DNA of 64,000 nt from Bacteroidota bacterium (GCA_013390605.1 JACAUB010000001.1:4561516-4625515); one strand, 5' to 3'. Shown: positions 1 to 10,098, counted from the stretch's first letter. The notes: generated from the letters alone by a model not told the origin. Numbers and translations are program-made.

Positions 1-2487
1 TTCTTTTCCTTTCAGGGTAAAGCTTTTCAGGTCTAAATTACCTTTTAGTACTTCGATAGTTGCACCGCTGGAAGTAACGCTGCACAATCCCCAGGCATAT
101 CCATTGCTCCAAAAGTAAGTTCCTGGTTTTGACGTAATCGTCATTGATTTAGTTACTCCTGAATATTGAAATTCGCTTAGTGCTAGAATTGCCGACCAAC
201 TTGCCATTGCCCTTGCATAGTGATGCCCACATTCCGGTTCATCGAAAGGGTTGCGTTTTTCTCCATCAAAGCGATTACGAATGGCCTTAATACAAGTGAG
301 TGCATCTTCATTCAAGCCTTCATAAATCATTCCGGTAGCAGCACAATATTCAAACCCTGTCATCGATTCATTAAAGTAAGGGAAAGGAATTTCAAGTCGA
401 CCTTTAGGCCACGAGGCCATCAGCAGACCGGACTCATTTCCTAATACATATGAACGCATATTGTTAAAGTGAGCACTAAAATCGGTCAGATAATTATATT
501 TCATAATCGATTTCAGGGTGGTTTGAATGTTGTCTTTATTGGCTAAATAGCCTAGTCCGCAGATATGCGCCATGTATTGACCTACAAGCTGATCTACCAG
601 ACAACCTTTTCCAAGTTGAAACCTTGGTACTTCTGTTTTAGAATTAGTCAGATCTAAATATTCAAACGTTTTTGGATCAGTGATTTTCTGTTCATAATAC
701 TCACCATTAAAGAGATTTGCATCCATCCAGACACTCCCTTGTTTGAATAATTTATCACATTTTTCGGCAAAGGGTTTATCTTTCATGTAAGTTGCCATTT
801 CTTTGGCTGCTCTCAATGCACCCATATACCAAAACTGCATTTGTGGATTCGGGCCAAAATAATTTACATCCATGGTATTGGGCTGCGAACCTTCCATTAC
901 TCCATCTTGATTACCATCCCATCCCTTGTCAATCCATGCATATGACAATACTTTTTTTACTTGTCCCCAATTCTTTTTCAGGAAGTCATCATCTCCTGAC
1001 AGTTGCCAATCACGGTAAAATTTCATAATACAGCCAAGTTGTCCATCTGCTGCCGGATCACTTCTTTTGGCTGCTTCCGACAAAGGAAGATCGGCTCTGA
1101 AATTCATTAATCCATTATCTCTTGTAGCATAATTGAATTCTACATCCCGCATGGTTCGGGCTAAATTTCCAAATAAAAAAGGAGTTGCAACCTCATAATT
1201 CCAAACATGAGTACATGAACCCTGGCATGAACCAAATCTGTCCATAACTCCTTCCCAACCCATAAGATGTCCGCTTGGAAGACGGAAAGTTGTTTGCGAT
1301 CGTAATGTTGATAAATTAAATAAAGCTGCTTCTTTTATTACGGTAGGATACGAACTACTTAACAAGGCATTCACAAAACTGAGTGTCTTTTTTTCTAAGT
1401 CAGGTAATTGGGGTAACGTTTTTGCCATTACATCCCATGCATTCTTGTACTTTGTTGTATAATAATTCCCAACAATAGAATTTGACCATGCTTTTCTGTT
1501 TGGGAAATGCCATGTAATAAAAAATGAATAGGTCTGTGTACTGTGGGGTTCAATTGTTTTTTTGACAGAAAGTGAAGCCATTGGGTCGTTATCCTCTAAT
1601 CTAGGACGTTCTTTTAATTCACCATCAGCACTGAAATCATCCCAGAAATTGAGAATAGCTATACTCCAATCGTCTTGTATTGAAGAGGTTCGATACGAAA
1701 CGCCTTGTAAAGCATTGGTGGTTAGTGCAATGGTTCCCCATGCCGGATCATCTTTGGGAACGCTGTCTGAGGACATATATATTCCTTTTAATCCGTTTTC
1801 ATTTTGATAAACATTGATATTATTTTTCGCCCCCAAGGGAATATAATCACCTTTCCAATCGATTCGATATTTACTTCCATCTTTACCTACAAAGTTACGC
1901 ATAGAGCCACATACCGCAACTTCTATCGGGTTATCGGTTGTGTTAGTAACCTCATAGCTTAGTACAGCCATTGGAATACCACTTGCATCTTCGTCACCTG
2001 GAATCAAAGGATTAAACCCTTTAATTTTAACAGTTATTGGAGCTTGTTTGTCAGACAAACTAACTTGTCCAAATGGATAAGCCGCATCAAATGAAGCATT
2101 GGCAAAGCGAGGAAGCCCGTGATGATTAACCGGACGTCCTTCATAATGTATATATTCCGAAGGGTACAGGGGACCCATAAGCGATAATGTCAAAGGCTTT
2201 TTATTTTGCTCTTTGATATAAACAGCAAAAAAGGGAGCATCATTTCCTTTTGTAATAGTACTGTATTGTTTGCCGGGAATATTCATGATCTCCCAGTCAC
2301 GCAATTCACCTCTACCTCCTAAAGAAACGGTCCCGGTACCAATACCACCCAGGGGTAAAGCCACCTGCAGAAGATGTTGGTTATCATAAGATTTAAGTGT
2401 TGGCCAGCTCGAAGGCGACCACTCTTGTGCCCAAGAAATAATAGGAAAACAACAGAGTAAACCAATTTTAAGAACTGTATTTTTCAT
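1..2487 (-). CDS. GH116-family glycoside hydrolase, exported (C-terminus beyond window)
   Basis: An open frame runs without a stop from the ATG at 2487 to the first base of the window, 829 codons, so the 3' end is missing. The N-terminus (MKNTVLKIGLLCCFPIISWA then QEW) is a signal peptide. The start of the mature protein carries a PLGGIGTGTVSLGGRGELRDW stretch typical of the GBA2/DUF608 N-terminal domain. The catalytic (alpha/alpha)6 part has CTHVWNYE around residues 425-432 and DGVMEGSQPNTMDVNYFG around 527-543. By comparison with GBA2 and archaeal GH116 enzymes, Asp540 is the likely acid/base; Glu432 is only a candidate nucleophile. The family includes beta-glucosidases, beta-xylosidases and glucosylceramidases. 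It lies downstream of the pectinesterase gene, beyond a hairpin, at the end of the polysaccharide locus, so removal of beta-linked glucose or xylose from plant glycan fragments is the likely role (inference). Confidence 0.85.
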   Translation of the reverse strand, partial: MKNTVLKIGLLCCFPIISWAQEWSPSSWPTLKSYDNQHLLQVALPLGGIGTGTVSLGGRGELRDWEIMNIPGKQYSTITKGNDAPFFAVYIKEQNKKPLTLSLMGPLYPSEYIHYEGRPVNHHGLPRFANASFDAAYPFGQVSLSDKQAPITVKIKGFNPLIPGDEDASGIPMAVLSYEVTNTTDNPIEVAVCGSMRNFVGKDGSKYRIDWKGDYIPLGAKNNINVYQNENGLKGIYMSSDSVPKDDPAWGTIALTTNALQGVSYRTSSIQDDWSIAILNFWDDFSADGELKERPRLEDNDPMASLSVKKTIEPHSTQTYSFFITWHFPNRKAWSNSIVGNYYTTKYKNAWDVMAKTLPQLPDLEKKTLSFVNALLSSSYPTVIKEAALFNLSTLRSQTTFRLPSGHLMGWEGVMDRFGSCQGSCTHVWNYEVATPFLFGNLARTMRDVEFNYATRDNGLMNFRADLPLSEAAKRSDPAADGQLGCIMKFYRDWQLSGDDDFLKKNWGQVKKVLSYAWIDKGWDGNQDGVMEGSQPNTMDVNYFGPNPQMQFWYMGALRAAKEMATYMKDKPFAEKCDKLFKQGSVWMDANLFNGEYYEQKITDPKTFEYLDLTNSKTEVPRFQLGKGCLVDQLVGQYMAHICGLGYLANKDNIQTTLKSIMKYNYLTDFSAHFNNMRSYVLGNESGLLMASWPKGRLEIPFPYFNESMTGFEYCAATGMIYEGLNEDALTCIKAIRNRFDGEKRNPFDEPECGHHYARAMASWSAILALSEFQYSGVTKSMTITSKPGTYFWSNGYAWGLCSVTSSGATIEVLKGNLDLKSFTLKGKE

Positions 2488-2721
2488 TTTGAATGATTTT
2501 AGTTTGTGAAGTTCTCTCCTTCATCCAAAATTAAAACTTTACGACGAGATTTGGTATGATTTTAATGTAGATTAATATGCTCGTTTATATTTAATTTATG
2601 TTGCTAAAGAGACAACTGGGAATCTAGTAGGATGACAAAAAATCTACCTTTTTCCGTTTCTATTAATTTAGTGTTGATATTCTAGCTTAATAAACTGATT
2701 CTAATTAGAAATTAAAGATAA

Positions 2722-2750
2722 AAAGGAGCCCTCTTTTGAGAATCTCCTTT
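2722..2750 (-). terminator. Hairpin with T-run after the pectinesterase gene
   Basis: Read on the minus strand, AAAGGAG pairs with CTCCTTT, with an inner CTC/GAG stem around an AAAA loop, and TTTTT follows directly. It lies about 35 bases past the stop of the pectinesterase gene and splits it from the GH116 gene. The remaining spacer (2488-2721) shows no gene. Confidence 0.65.
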
Positions 2751-2783
2751 ATGTAACTAGTTCTAATATTTGTGAAATATTTT

Positions 2784-3773
2784 CTATCTTATATTGGTCC
2801 ATTCAACAAAACCTCTTTCGGAAGGAAGAGCTGATGAAAGAATTTTTTTTGCAGTATATATTTTAGCCTCTTCACGTGAAAGTTGATGACTCCAGGAAAC
2901 TCGTTTTTTGGGATTTGCTCCAGGACCAGTATTTTCATACTCTGCATAATATGCAGTTTTATCTCGTAAAGTATTAGCCCAATTAGCCCAACCTTCGGGC
3001 GAAATATGATCACCCAATTCACAATTCAGATAAACCACATTGGCATAATCGCGCCATGGACGACCAAGATAAGCATGAGCAATTCCCTTTACTGCTGTTA
3101 TTTTACAATTACGAAATACAAAGCCATAAGGTTTTCCTTTGGGTGTACTTGCCGCGGTTATATATGAATTGCTTCTACTGCAAACCGTACAGTTATCAAA
3201 TAATACTGTTGCAGCTCCAAAAATAAAATCGACAGTTCCTTCTATATAACAATCTACAAAATATTGACGACTGTTTTGTCCAGCAGCATATAATGTATCC
3301 TGATGTCCTAGAATCCTACAATTTTTGAATATACATCGATCTCCTTCTACATGTAAAGCTACTGCCTGACCTACAGCTCCAGCAGTATTTTCGATAGTTA
3401 GATTCTCTGCATAAAAATCATTTGCTTCAACAATCATCGTATATGTATAAAAGGTACTATTTCTTCCACGATTAATCTTATCGAAATAGTCGTCAAATGA
3501 AATAATGGTTTTGTCAACACTCTCACCAATAATAGACAAACATGTATTACAGCTCGGGATTCTCACTTTTTCATGATAAATACCATTTCTTACAGAAATA
3601 GTTATTCGTGCATCCGGAAAACATTTACATGATTCTATTGCGGCCTGTATTGAGGTAAAGTCACCTGAACCATCTTGTGCAACTATGATTTTCATTTTAT
3701 CTTGAGCGAATAACTGAGATATGGTAAGCACTAAGATTGAAAACAAGATTAAAAGTGGTTTCATAAAATTCAT
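2784..3773 (-). CDS. Pectin methylesterase (CE8 family), exported
   Basis: A 329-residue right-handed beta-helix pectinesterase that would remove methyl groups from homogalacturonan. The first 24 residues are a signal peptide ending FAQ. All hallmark motifs are present: GIYHEKV (residues 64-70), GQAVAL with Gln136, GHQDTLY with Asp159 (acid/base), DFIFG with Asp182 (nucleophile), and LGRPW with Arg238. The length matches bacterial single-domain CE8 enzymes. It follows the esterase gene by only 22 bases, so the two are almost certainly co-transcribed. A start at Met4 (3764) is possible and would shorten only the signal peptide. This enzyme is the strongest direct sign that the locus deals with pectin-containing material. 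Confidence 0.93.
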   Translation of the reverse strand: MNFMKPLLILFSILVLTISQLFAQDKMKIIVAQDGSGDFTSIQAAIESCKCFPDARITISVRNGIYHEKVRIPSCNTCLSIIGESVDKTIISFDDYFDKINRGRNSTFYTYTMIVEANDFYAENLTIENTAGAVGQAVALHVEGDRCIFKNCRILGHQDTLYAAGQNSRQYFVDCYIEGTVDFIFGAATVLFDNCTVCSRSNSYITAASTPKGKPYGFVFRNCKITAVKGIAHAYLGRPWRDYANVVYLNCELGDHISPEGWANWANTLRDKTAYYAEYENTGPGANPKKRVSWSHQLSREEAKIYTAKKILSSALPSERGFVEWTNIR

Positions 3774-3795
3774 AATATGATTTATTTCTGCATTT

Positions 3796-4830
3796 CTATT
3801 TAAAAATTTTATCCAAAAAGGTAACCATATATTCTATAGTTGGCCTAAACCATGGGTGAAATAACCAGAACGGATGCGGCGTACCCGGAATTGTGTGAAG
3901 CTCAGAATAAATTCCATATTTATTTAAAATCGTTATCACACTATCACGGCCTGCATGAAAACGAGGAAGGGAACTATTTAAAAACAAAATAGGCGGTGTA
4001 TTTTTTCCGGCATATATCAAAGGAGAAGCTTCGATCCATTTTTCAGGTACTTGTTTAAATGAAGCTCCAAACCAGTATGCCCCTGCTGAAGGCTTGAGTG
4101 GATCATCATCTTTTGCACTCTCATTTGGATCAGTAAAATCAAGTATGCCATCCATATCAATAATAGCTTGTATTTTTGATGAGACTGAATTATTTCCTTC
4201 GTCACCTTCAAACTTCTGCAATCCGTTTGTCATTCCTATCAATGCAGCTAACTGCCCCCCTGCAGAACTTCCTGTTATCGCTATTCTTTTCGGATCGATA
4301 TTATATCTTTTTGCGTTTGCTCGCAAGAATCGAATAGCGGCTTTAATATCGTATATTGCTGCAGGATAAAGTGCTTCTGGCGAAAGACGATATTCAACAC
4401 TAGCAGTTACATAACCTCTTAAAGCAATCTGTTGCGCAATTGGAACCTGCATCAATTTGTTTCCTGAACGCCACCCTCCTCCATGAATCAGGATTAAAGC
4501 AGGAAGCGGGCCCTTACGACTCTCGGAAGGACGAAACAAATCAAGATGTAAATAGCGCTTTCCATAAGGAGTGTTTTGAAGAATCGTATACACTACATTA
4601 TTTTGGGAAACTATACCTTTTGGCAGATTTGGTTTCACAATCTTTGCCTCCGGGAAACTATTTTTTATCTGTACCCAAGCCATATAGGGGGTAAATGAAG
4701 TGTCGCGCGGAATTATTTTAGAATCATGTGATTGTGCATTAGTAGCTCGGGGATTATATAATGTTAAAATTAACACTATTATTAAAATTTCAAAAGTCCT
4801 TTTTAAGAACCTCTTACAATACTTCATCAT
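3796..4830 (-). CDS. Exported alpha/beta-hydrolase, probable carbohydrate esterase
   Basis: A 344-residue alpha/beta-hydrolase of the BD-FAE/esterase-lipase type. An N-terminal hydrophobic segment (residues about 13-32) is a signal peptide. The oxyanion motif HGGGW is at residues 116-120, the nucleophile elbow GSSAGG has Ser189, and the likely catalytic His is His319 in TPHPF; Asp296 is a candidate acid. This class often removes acetyl or other acyl groups from plant polysaccharides. Its tight pairing with the pectin methylesterase, 22 bases downstream, suggests joint de-esterification of pectin (inference). A hairpin terminator at 4972-4999 separates it from the SusCD operon, so it may have its own promoter. 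Met1 and Met2 are both possible starts. Confidence 0.85.
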   Translation of the reverse strand: MMKYCKRFLKRTFEILIIVLILTLYNPRATNAQSHDSKIIPRDTSFTPYMAWVQIKNSFPEAKIVKPNLPKGIVSQNNVVYTILQNTPYGKRYLHLDLFRPSESRKGPLPALILIHGGGWRSGNKLMQVPIAQQIALRGYVTASVEYRLSPEALYPAAIYDIKAAIRFLRANAKRYNIDPKRIAITGSSAGGQLAALIGMTNGLQKFEGDEGNNSVSSKIQAIIDMDGILDFTDPNESAKDDDPLKPSAGAYWFGASFKQVPEKWIEASPLIYAGKNTPPILFLNSSLPRFHAGRDSVITILNKYGIYSELHTIPGTPHPFWLFHPWFRPTIEYMVTFLDKIFK

Positions 4831-4927
4831 TGAATAATTAATTATTACTTTCCATATTAAAGTTATCTGACATTAGAGATATTTGGAATGACAACCTCAC
4901 ATCACTACAACCTCTCTCTGTTTGTAT

Positions 4928-4951
4928 AAAACATCATTGAATAGATGTTTT
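4928..4951. repeat. Short inverted repeat upstream of the esterase gene
   Basis: AAAACATC and GATGTTTT form a perfect 8-base inverted repeat with an 8-base spacer, about 100 bases upstream of the esterase start and just past the SusD terminator. It could be an operator or a second weak hairpin; its role is unknown. Confidence 0.35.
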
Positions 4952-4971
4952 GTATGGAGAAAAATAAAAAG

Positions 4972-4999
4972 AACAGCGCTAACTAATGATAGCGCTGTT
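4972..4999 (-). terminator. Terminator after susD-like gene
   Basis: AACAGCGCT and AGCGCTGTT form a perfect 9-base stem with a 10-base loop. On the minus strand it is followed by CTTTTTATTTTT. It sits just past the SusD stop and ends the regulatory/SusCD transcript. Confidence 0.85.
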
Positions 5000-5021
5000 T
5001 TCTCATTATATATTCTTACAA

Positions 5022-6710
5022 CTAATTATATCCTGGATTTTGTTTAAACTCAGTTTTATTAGTTACAGCATCCAATTGCGTTTGAGGTATCGGTCTTAGC
5101 ATATGGTAAGCTTTGATATTCGCAGCACCATCGGTATTATATTTTTGAACGTATTCAACGAGTTTATTTGTTCGTTTCAAATCAAACCACCGAAGTTGTT
5201 CACCAACAAGTTCTCGGGCTCTTTCATCAAGAATAAAATCGATATTCAAATCTCCTGAAGTAACTTTCATCTCATTTTCATGTCCTGGAATTGCTCTCTT
5301 TGTTCTTAACATATTCATATACGAAACAGCTTCAGAGGAATTGTTATTAAGCATATCAGCTTCCGCTACAATAAGATACATTTCAGAGATACGTATCACA
5401 AAGGCATCGCGTTTACTTCTCCAAACAAACATGCCCGAACGGGTTGGATCGGCAAACTTGTGCATCTCAATAAAATTTCGATTATCTTTTAATGATTGAT
5501 CGGCATTAAATAGATCATTCAAGTCCTGCACTTCGAATTTTGTTGCGTGCGTCTGTTTGTATTGATTAGATAAAACTTTATGAGTCCAGAAAATTGCAGT
5601 ATCTCCAACTTTCATTTGAGTGTATTTTTTTGTAGTACCCCCATTACAATACCAAACTTCCTTAAATGTTCCGGCATACCGTTGGTCTATTTGATCGTTA
5701 AACAGCGACAACAAGTGTTTTGAACTACAATAACGCTGAAAACCAATATCATCAGCCGTATTGATATTTACTCCTTCATGAAAATCATAACGGGGGGTAA
5801 ATGTCATATGTAGCTGATGGCCACCCTCCGAGAGAAAAGCTGCTTCTTCCTGTGTATAACCATTTATTGATGAAATGTCTTGGTTTAATAAATCATCTAT
5901 TGTATAGTTAACATACCATACAACCTCAGAATTTAAAGACCCGTCGCTATTAGATATATCCCAAAGTGCTTTATAATTATCAAATAATTTAAAATTATAG
6001 TCACTAATTACTTTTTTTGCCAATGTTGCGGCCTCTGCATATTTTCCACGTGTTAACAACATTCTGGCTTTAAAAGCTTCAGCAGCTGGTTTTGTAATCC
6101 TACCACCTTCTACACTTTTTCTACCCTCAAGGTTTGTTATTGCATTGTCAAGATCAGAAAATATCAGATCATAGAATTTATCAACTGACGTTCTATTAGC
6201 GGTTAACATAGGACCCGTTGAAGGCTCAGTAGTCAAATGAACACCACCCCATGTTTCCACTATCAGCCAATTATATAATGCTCTCAAGAAATGTACTTCA
6301 CCCATTCGCAATTTTTTAACATCTGAAGACAAGGGAGAAGCATCTAAATAATGAATCGCTGTGTTACAATAGTTAATAGCAGCATAAAAACGTTCCCAAT
6401 ATAATTGAAGGCATGCGTTATTACTATTAAAATTAACTGGATCATACGTCGCTAATTGTGGATGATGACAATCACCTCCTTTTAAAAATAGATCCGTGCC
6501 CAGTTCCGTCAACGATGCCCCCCCTTCCTTTCCAAACCAGAAACGAGTGGGAGTATAGCAGCTGTTTACAAGTGCTTCTATACCTGTTGTGGTAGAATAA
6601 AATGGATCTGCAGTAATTCCACTTTTATTATTTTCGTTTAGAAAATCTTTATTACAGGAGTTATTTGCCAAGGCTAACAAGCCTATAAGCAATATGATAA
6701 TTTTTTTCAT
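5022..6710 (-). CDS. SusD/RagB-family outer-membrane glycan-binding lipoprotein
   Basis: A 562-residue SusD-like protein, which caps the SusC transporter and binds glycan at the cell surface. The N-terminus is a lipoprotein signal with Cys19 (LANNSC) as the likely lipidated residue. The middle holds the TPR-rich segments usual for the family (for example residues about 140-220, with LRMGEVHFLRALYNWLIVE). The C-terminus has the conserved FILDERARELVGEQLRWFDLKR motif and ends PIPQTQLDAVTNKTEFKQNPGYN, the standard SusD tail. It follows the SusC gene by 28 bases and is the last gene of that operon, ended by a strong hairpin. The substrate cannot be read from the sequence. Confidence 0.96.
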   Translation of the reverse strand: MKKIIILLIGLLALANNSCNKDFLNENNKSGITADPFYSTTTGIEALVNSCYTPTRFWFGKEGGASLTELGTDLFLKGGDCHHPQLATYDPVNFNSNNACLQLYWERFYAAINYCNTAIHYLDASPLSSDVKKLRMGEVHFLRALYNWLIVETWGGVHLTTEPSTGPMLTANRTSVDKFYDLIFSDLDNAITNLEGRKSVEGGRITKPAAEAFKARMLLTRGKYAEAATLAKKVISDYNFKLFDNYKALWDISNSDGSLNSEVVWYVNYTIDDLLNQDISSINGYTQEEAAFLSEGGHQLHMTFTPRYDFHEGVNINTADDIGFQRYCSSKHLLSLFNDQIDQRYAGTFKEVWYCNGGTTKKYTQMKVGDTAIFWTHKVLSNQYKQTHATKFEVQDLNDLFNADQSLKDNRNFIEMHKFADPTRSGMFVWRSKRDAFVIRISEMYLIVAEADMLNNNSSEAVSYMNMLRTKRAIPGHENEMKVTSGDLNIDFILDERARELVGEQLRWFDLKRTNKLVEYVQKYNTDGAANIKAYHMLRPIPQTQLDAVTNKTEFKQNPGYN

Positions 6711-6738
6711 AATTGTAATTTCAATTTAAATGGGTACA

Positions 6739-9700
6739 TTAAAAATTAACATTCAATCCGAATATGATCTGTTTGGTCATTGGGAATGAGATACTACCAT
6801 TCCCTTCGGGATCGTAAGGACCCATGTGGCTAAACGTAAAGAAGTTCTTCAGAGATGTATAAATACGGAGTTTGGATACGTTAATCTTCTTAAGGAACGG
6901 AATAGATGTTAAATCATAGCCAAGATTGATATCCCTTATTTTGAGAAATGAACCATCAACATAATATAATGTGCTCATATAAGCACTGTTGGATGTCTTA
7001 TTTTTATCCGGACGAGGGTGATCGTTTGTTGGATTCTCAGGAGTCCAATAATCTACTACCGGCCCATTTCCCATCCCATTAATTTTATAGTTTCCACTTG
7101 CTTCGCTTGATATTGTTTGGCCTACTCTTGCATAGAGAAATACACTAAGGTCGAATTTCTTATATGAGAAATTATTATTTAACCCAAAAGAATATTTAGG
7201 ACGAGGCGTACCAACAATCATACGATCTTTATCTGCTGTAATAGTTCCTGTATTACCGACATCCTGAACCTTGATATCACCAGGATATTGACCATATTTG
7301 GCAGCTTGTGCCGCTTCATTTGTTTGCCAAATACCGATCTTTTTATAGTCGTAAAAAACACTAATCGGCTGACCTATAAACCATCCGTTTGCTATATCAC
7401 GAGTCTCACCACCAGCAAGTTCAACAATCTCTTCTTTATTTCTAGAATATGAAAAAGTTGTATTCCAATTAAATCCGGTTAAATCTGTACTTTGAAAATT
7501 CTTAGTACTTATTTCTAATTCAATACCCTTATTTTGTGTCTTCCCAACATTTTGAGTAATAGAAGAAAAACCGGATGTTGCAGGAAGCGTTGTTTGCATT
7601 AACAAGTCTCTTGTTTTACTAACATAATATTCGATTGTTCCGCTTACTCTATTTTTGAGAAGAGCAAAATCCAATGCACAATTTACTACAGCTGTTCTTT
7701 CCCATTTTAAATCAGGATTGGAAATAGATAAAGGATAATAACCATATGCAGCAGTTTCATTAAAAGAATAGACACTTCTTCCCAAACCTCCAAGTGTGGA
7801 ATAAGCAGATACAGAACTATTTCCTGATTCACCCCAACTTGACCGAAGCTTCAAATTAGAAATCAACTTTACATCCTTCATAAAAGGTTCTTCAGTTATG
7901 ATCCAGGCAGCAGCAAATGAAGGAAAATATCCCCATTTATGATTTTTAGCCAATTCAGAAGCACCGTCAGCTCTTAGAGAAGCTGTAAGCAAGTATTTAT
8001 CCATCAGCTTATAATTTACACGTCCAAAATAGGATAATAGCTTGGTTTCAATTAAACCACTACCGATGGCAATTTGACTTGAATTGGATCCTAAATTATA
8101 AAAACTATTGAGGTCACTTACCTGTCCGGCACCTGTACCCTTTTGTGTTTCAATGGAGCTTGTGATCAAACTATTTCCAAGTAATACTATAAAATTGTGA
8201 ACACCTATATTCTTTTCAAAATTAAGCGTATTTTCCCAGTTCATATTTGAAGTATTATTGGTATTAATACCAGAATTCGAAGCAGATCCATTTTGTCTGA
8301 TGGTATATTGACCATAAAAGAACCCTTCTCTCTCGTTAATAAAATCAAGTCCGATAGTACTTTTAAAAGTAAATCCTTTTAAAAATTTCCATTCCAGAAA
8401 TGAAGAGGTAAGCATTCGTTTCGTTTGGATATTGTCAATATAAGATCCCGATACCTCATCAGCAAGGGGACTAATTGCAAAGCTACTTCCTGGAACAGGA
8501 TAAAGGATGACATTTCCGGCAGAGTCATAAGGTTTTCCAAATGGCATTATTTTATTAGCCTGATTAAGCGGGTCGTATCTTTTGTTATTTTCTTTATACG
8601 TAAAGAATACATTAGCTCCAATTTTTATATTATTGGTTAGATTGAACGTTAATCCTAATGTACCATTGTATCGTTTCAATTTATCATTTTTAAATAACCC
8701 TTCTTCATTATATGAGCCAAATGAAAGATTATAAACTGTTCTGTCATTTCCACCAGTAACACCAACCTCATTATTCTGTACTAATCCATTTTGAATGATA
8801 TCTCTCATCCAATCAGTATAATTATGGGTCTGGATAGCTGTTAACTCACCTGAATTAAATATTTGTGCATCATCAGTAATACCTTGTGTACGATAAGCTT
8901 CTCTTTTAAACTTTACATATTCATCTCCAGATTGTATTTTAGCTAATCCGGCAGGACTTTGCACTCCGTAGTATGAATTAAATGAAACGACTGGTTTTCC
9001 TGACTTCCCTTTCTTTGTGGTAATTAAAATTACACCATTTGCACCACGAGATCCATAAATAGCAGTTGAAGAGGCATCTTTCAATACCTCCATCGATTCA
9101 ATATCTGAAGCGTTTATATCTAGTGTAGAACCATAAGGGATCCCATCGACAAGAATCAATGGTTCATTAGATGCTGTTAAAGAACGAGTACCTCGCACCG
9201 AGAAATTCAATTTCGCACCTGCCTCGCCATCACTACGTGTAAGATCCAATCCGGAAATTTTACCTTGTAGTGAATTTAGTGCATTACTTGCCGGCGTTGA
9301 TGTAATTTCAGAAGATTTTAAGGACGAGATTGAACCCGTAACATCTCTTCTTTTAACAGTACCGTACCCGATAACCACTACCTCATCTAATTTCTTAATA
9401 TCGGTCTTCAATTTTATATTTATAATTGATCTCCCTGATATAGAAACTCTCTCGGTCTGGTATCCAATAAATGAAAACAATAATACAGCATTTGGATTTG
9501 AAACTTCTAAGGAATATTTACCATCAACGCCTGTTTTTGTGGCCTTTGTTGTCCCTTGAACAAAAACGGTTACTCCAGGCAGTGTTTCACCGGTAATGGA
9601 ATCCGTAACAATTCCAGTTATGTTCTTTTGTTGTTGAAGGAAGGTCGATTGGATTATTTCTTCATAATCTTTAAGGCCAAAATATATTTTACCATTTAGT

Positions 9701-10017
9701 TCAACATGCATCAATTTTGTGCCTTCAAGTAATCGATCAAGAATATTCCTAAGATCGGTGTTTGTAGCAGATATACTAATTTTTCGATTCATATCCACGA
9801 TCTCTTTGCTATATGCAAAGTCAAGCTTTGTTTGTTTGGATATCTCATTGATGGCCTCGGAGAACTTAACGTTATTCAGATTGAGGGAAACTTTTTGTGA
9901 ATATGCCGAAGCTAAACAATTAACGATACTTAATGCTACTAAAATTATTGTTAGTTTCATTGTTCGCAATATTATTTTTGAGATAGGCATAAAATGCCTA
10001 TCATGCATTTTTTTCAT
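6739..10017 (-). CDS. SusC/RagA-type TonB-dependent transporter with STN domain
   Basis: A 1092-residue outer-membrane transporter. In order it has a hydrophobic export signal (about 20-40), an STN domain (about 44-115, VSLNLNNVKFSEAINEISKQ onward), a carboxypeptidase-regulatory-like beta domain (about 133-205), a plug with the family signature KKLDEVVVIGYGTVKRRDVTG (about 210-230) and LVDGIPYG, and a large C-terminal beta-barrel ending in FGLNVNF. STN domains mark transporters that signal to a FecR-type anti-sigma factor, and such a gene lies directly upstream. Substrate import would therefore release the adjacent ECF sigma factor (family knowledge plus context). Met1 is used, but Met4, Met10 and Met20 are possible; a hairpin overlaps codons 6-12, and Met20 would give a more normal signal peptide. 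Confidence 0.96.
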   Translation of the reverse strand: MKKMHDRHFMPISKIILRTMKLTIILVALSIVNCLASAYSQKVSLNLNNVKFSEAINEISKQTKLDFAYSKEIVDMNRKISISATNTDLRNILDRLLEGTKLMHVELNGKIYFGLKDYEEIIQSTFLQQQKNITGIVTDSITGETLPGVTVFVQGTTKATKTGVDGKYSLEVSNPNAVLLFSFIGYQTERVSISGRSIINIKLKTDIKKLDEVVVIGYGTVKRRDVTGSISSLKSSEITSTPASNALNSLQGKISGLDLTRSDGEAGAKLNFSVRGTRSLTASNEPLILVDGIPYGSTLDINASDIESMEVLKDASSTAIYGSRGANGVILITTKKGKSGKPVVSFNSYYGVQSPAGLAKIQSGDEYVKFKREAYRTQGITDDAQIFNSGELTAIQTHNYTDWMRDIIQNGLVQNNEVGVTGGNDRTVYNLSFGSYNEEGLFKNDKLKRYNGTLGLTFNLTNNIKIGANVFFTYKENNKRYDPLNQANKIMPFGKPYDSAGNVILYPVPGSSFAISPLADEVSGSYIDNIQTKRMLTSSFLEWKFLKGFTFKSTIGLDFINEREGFFYGQYTIRQNGSASNSGINTNNTSNMNWENTLNFEKNIGVHNFIVLLGNSLITSSIETQKGTGAGQVSDLNSFYNLGSNSSQIAIGSGLIETKLLSYFGRVNYKLMDKYLLTASLRADGASELAKNHKWGYFPSFAAAWIITEEPFMKDVKLISNLKLRSSWGESGNSSVSAYSTLGGLGRSVYSFNETAAYGYYPLSISNPDLKWERTAVVNCALDFALLKNRVSGTIEYYVSKTRDLLMQTTLPATSGFSSITQNVGKTQNKGIELEISTKNFQSTDLTGFNWNTTFSYSRNKEEIVELAGGETRDIANGWFIGQPISVFYDYKKIGIWQTNEAAQAAKYGQYPGDIKVQDVGNTGTITADKDRMIVGTPRPKYSFGLNNNFSYKKFDLSVFLYARVGQTISSEASGNYKINGMGNGPVVDYWTPENPTNDHPRPDKNKTSNSAYMSTLYYVDGSFLKIRDINLGYDLTSIPFLKKINVSKLRIYTSLKNFFTFSHMGPYDPEGNGSISFPMTKQIIFGLNVNF
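9982..10002 (-). promoter_or_regulatory. Perfect hairpin at the SusC translation start
   Basis: GATAGGCAT and ATGCCTATC form a perfect 9-base stem around a 3-base loop. It covers codons 6-12 if Met1 is used and includes the Met10 codon. It could control translation or indicate that the true start is Met20. Function is inferred from position only. Confidence 0.45.
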
Positions 10018-10067
10018 ACATTTGTAGTGTTAGGATTAGACTTAATTGTTTGTTAATTCTGATCTGG

Positions 10068-10098
10068 AACCGGGAGATGTTGGTAGCATCAACCGGTT
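10068..10098 (-). promoter_or_regulatory. Structured leader hairpin upstream of SusC gene
   Basis: AACCGG/CCGGTT and an inner GATG/CATC pair form a two-part stem-loop midway in the 218-base spacer between the anti-sigma gene and the SusC gene. On the minus strand no T-run follows it, so it looks like a leader structure rather than a terminator. No further gene is visible in the spacer. Confidence 0.4.
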
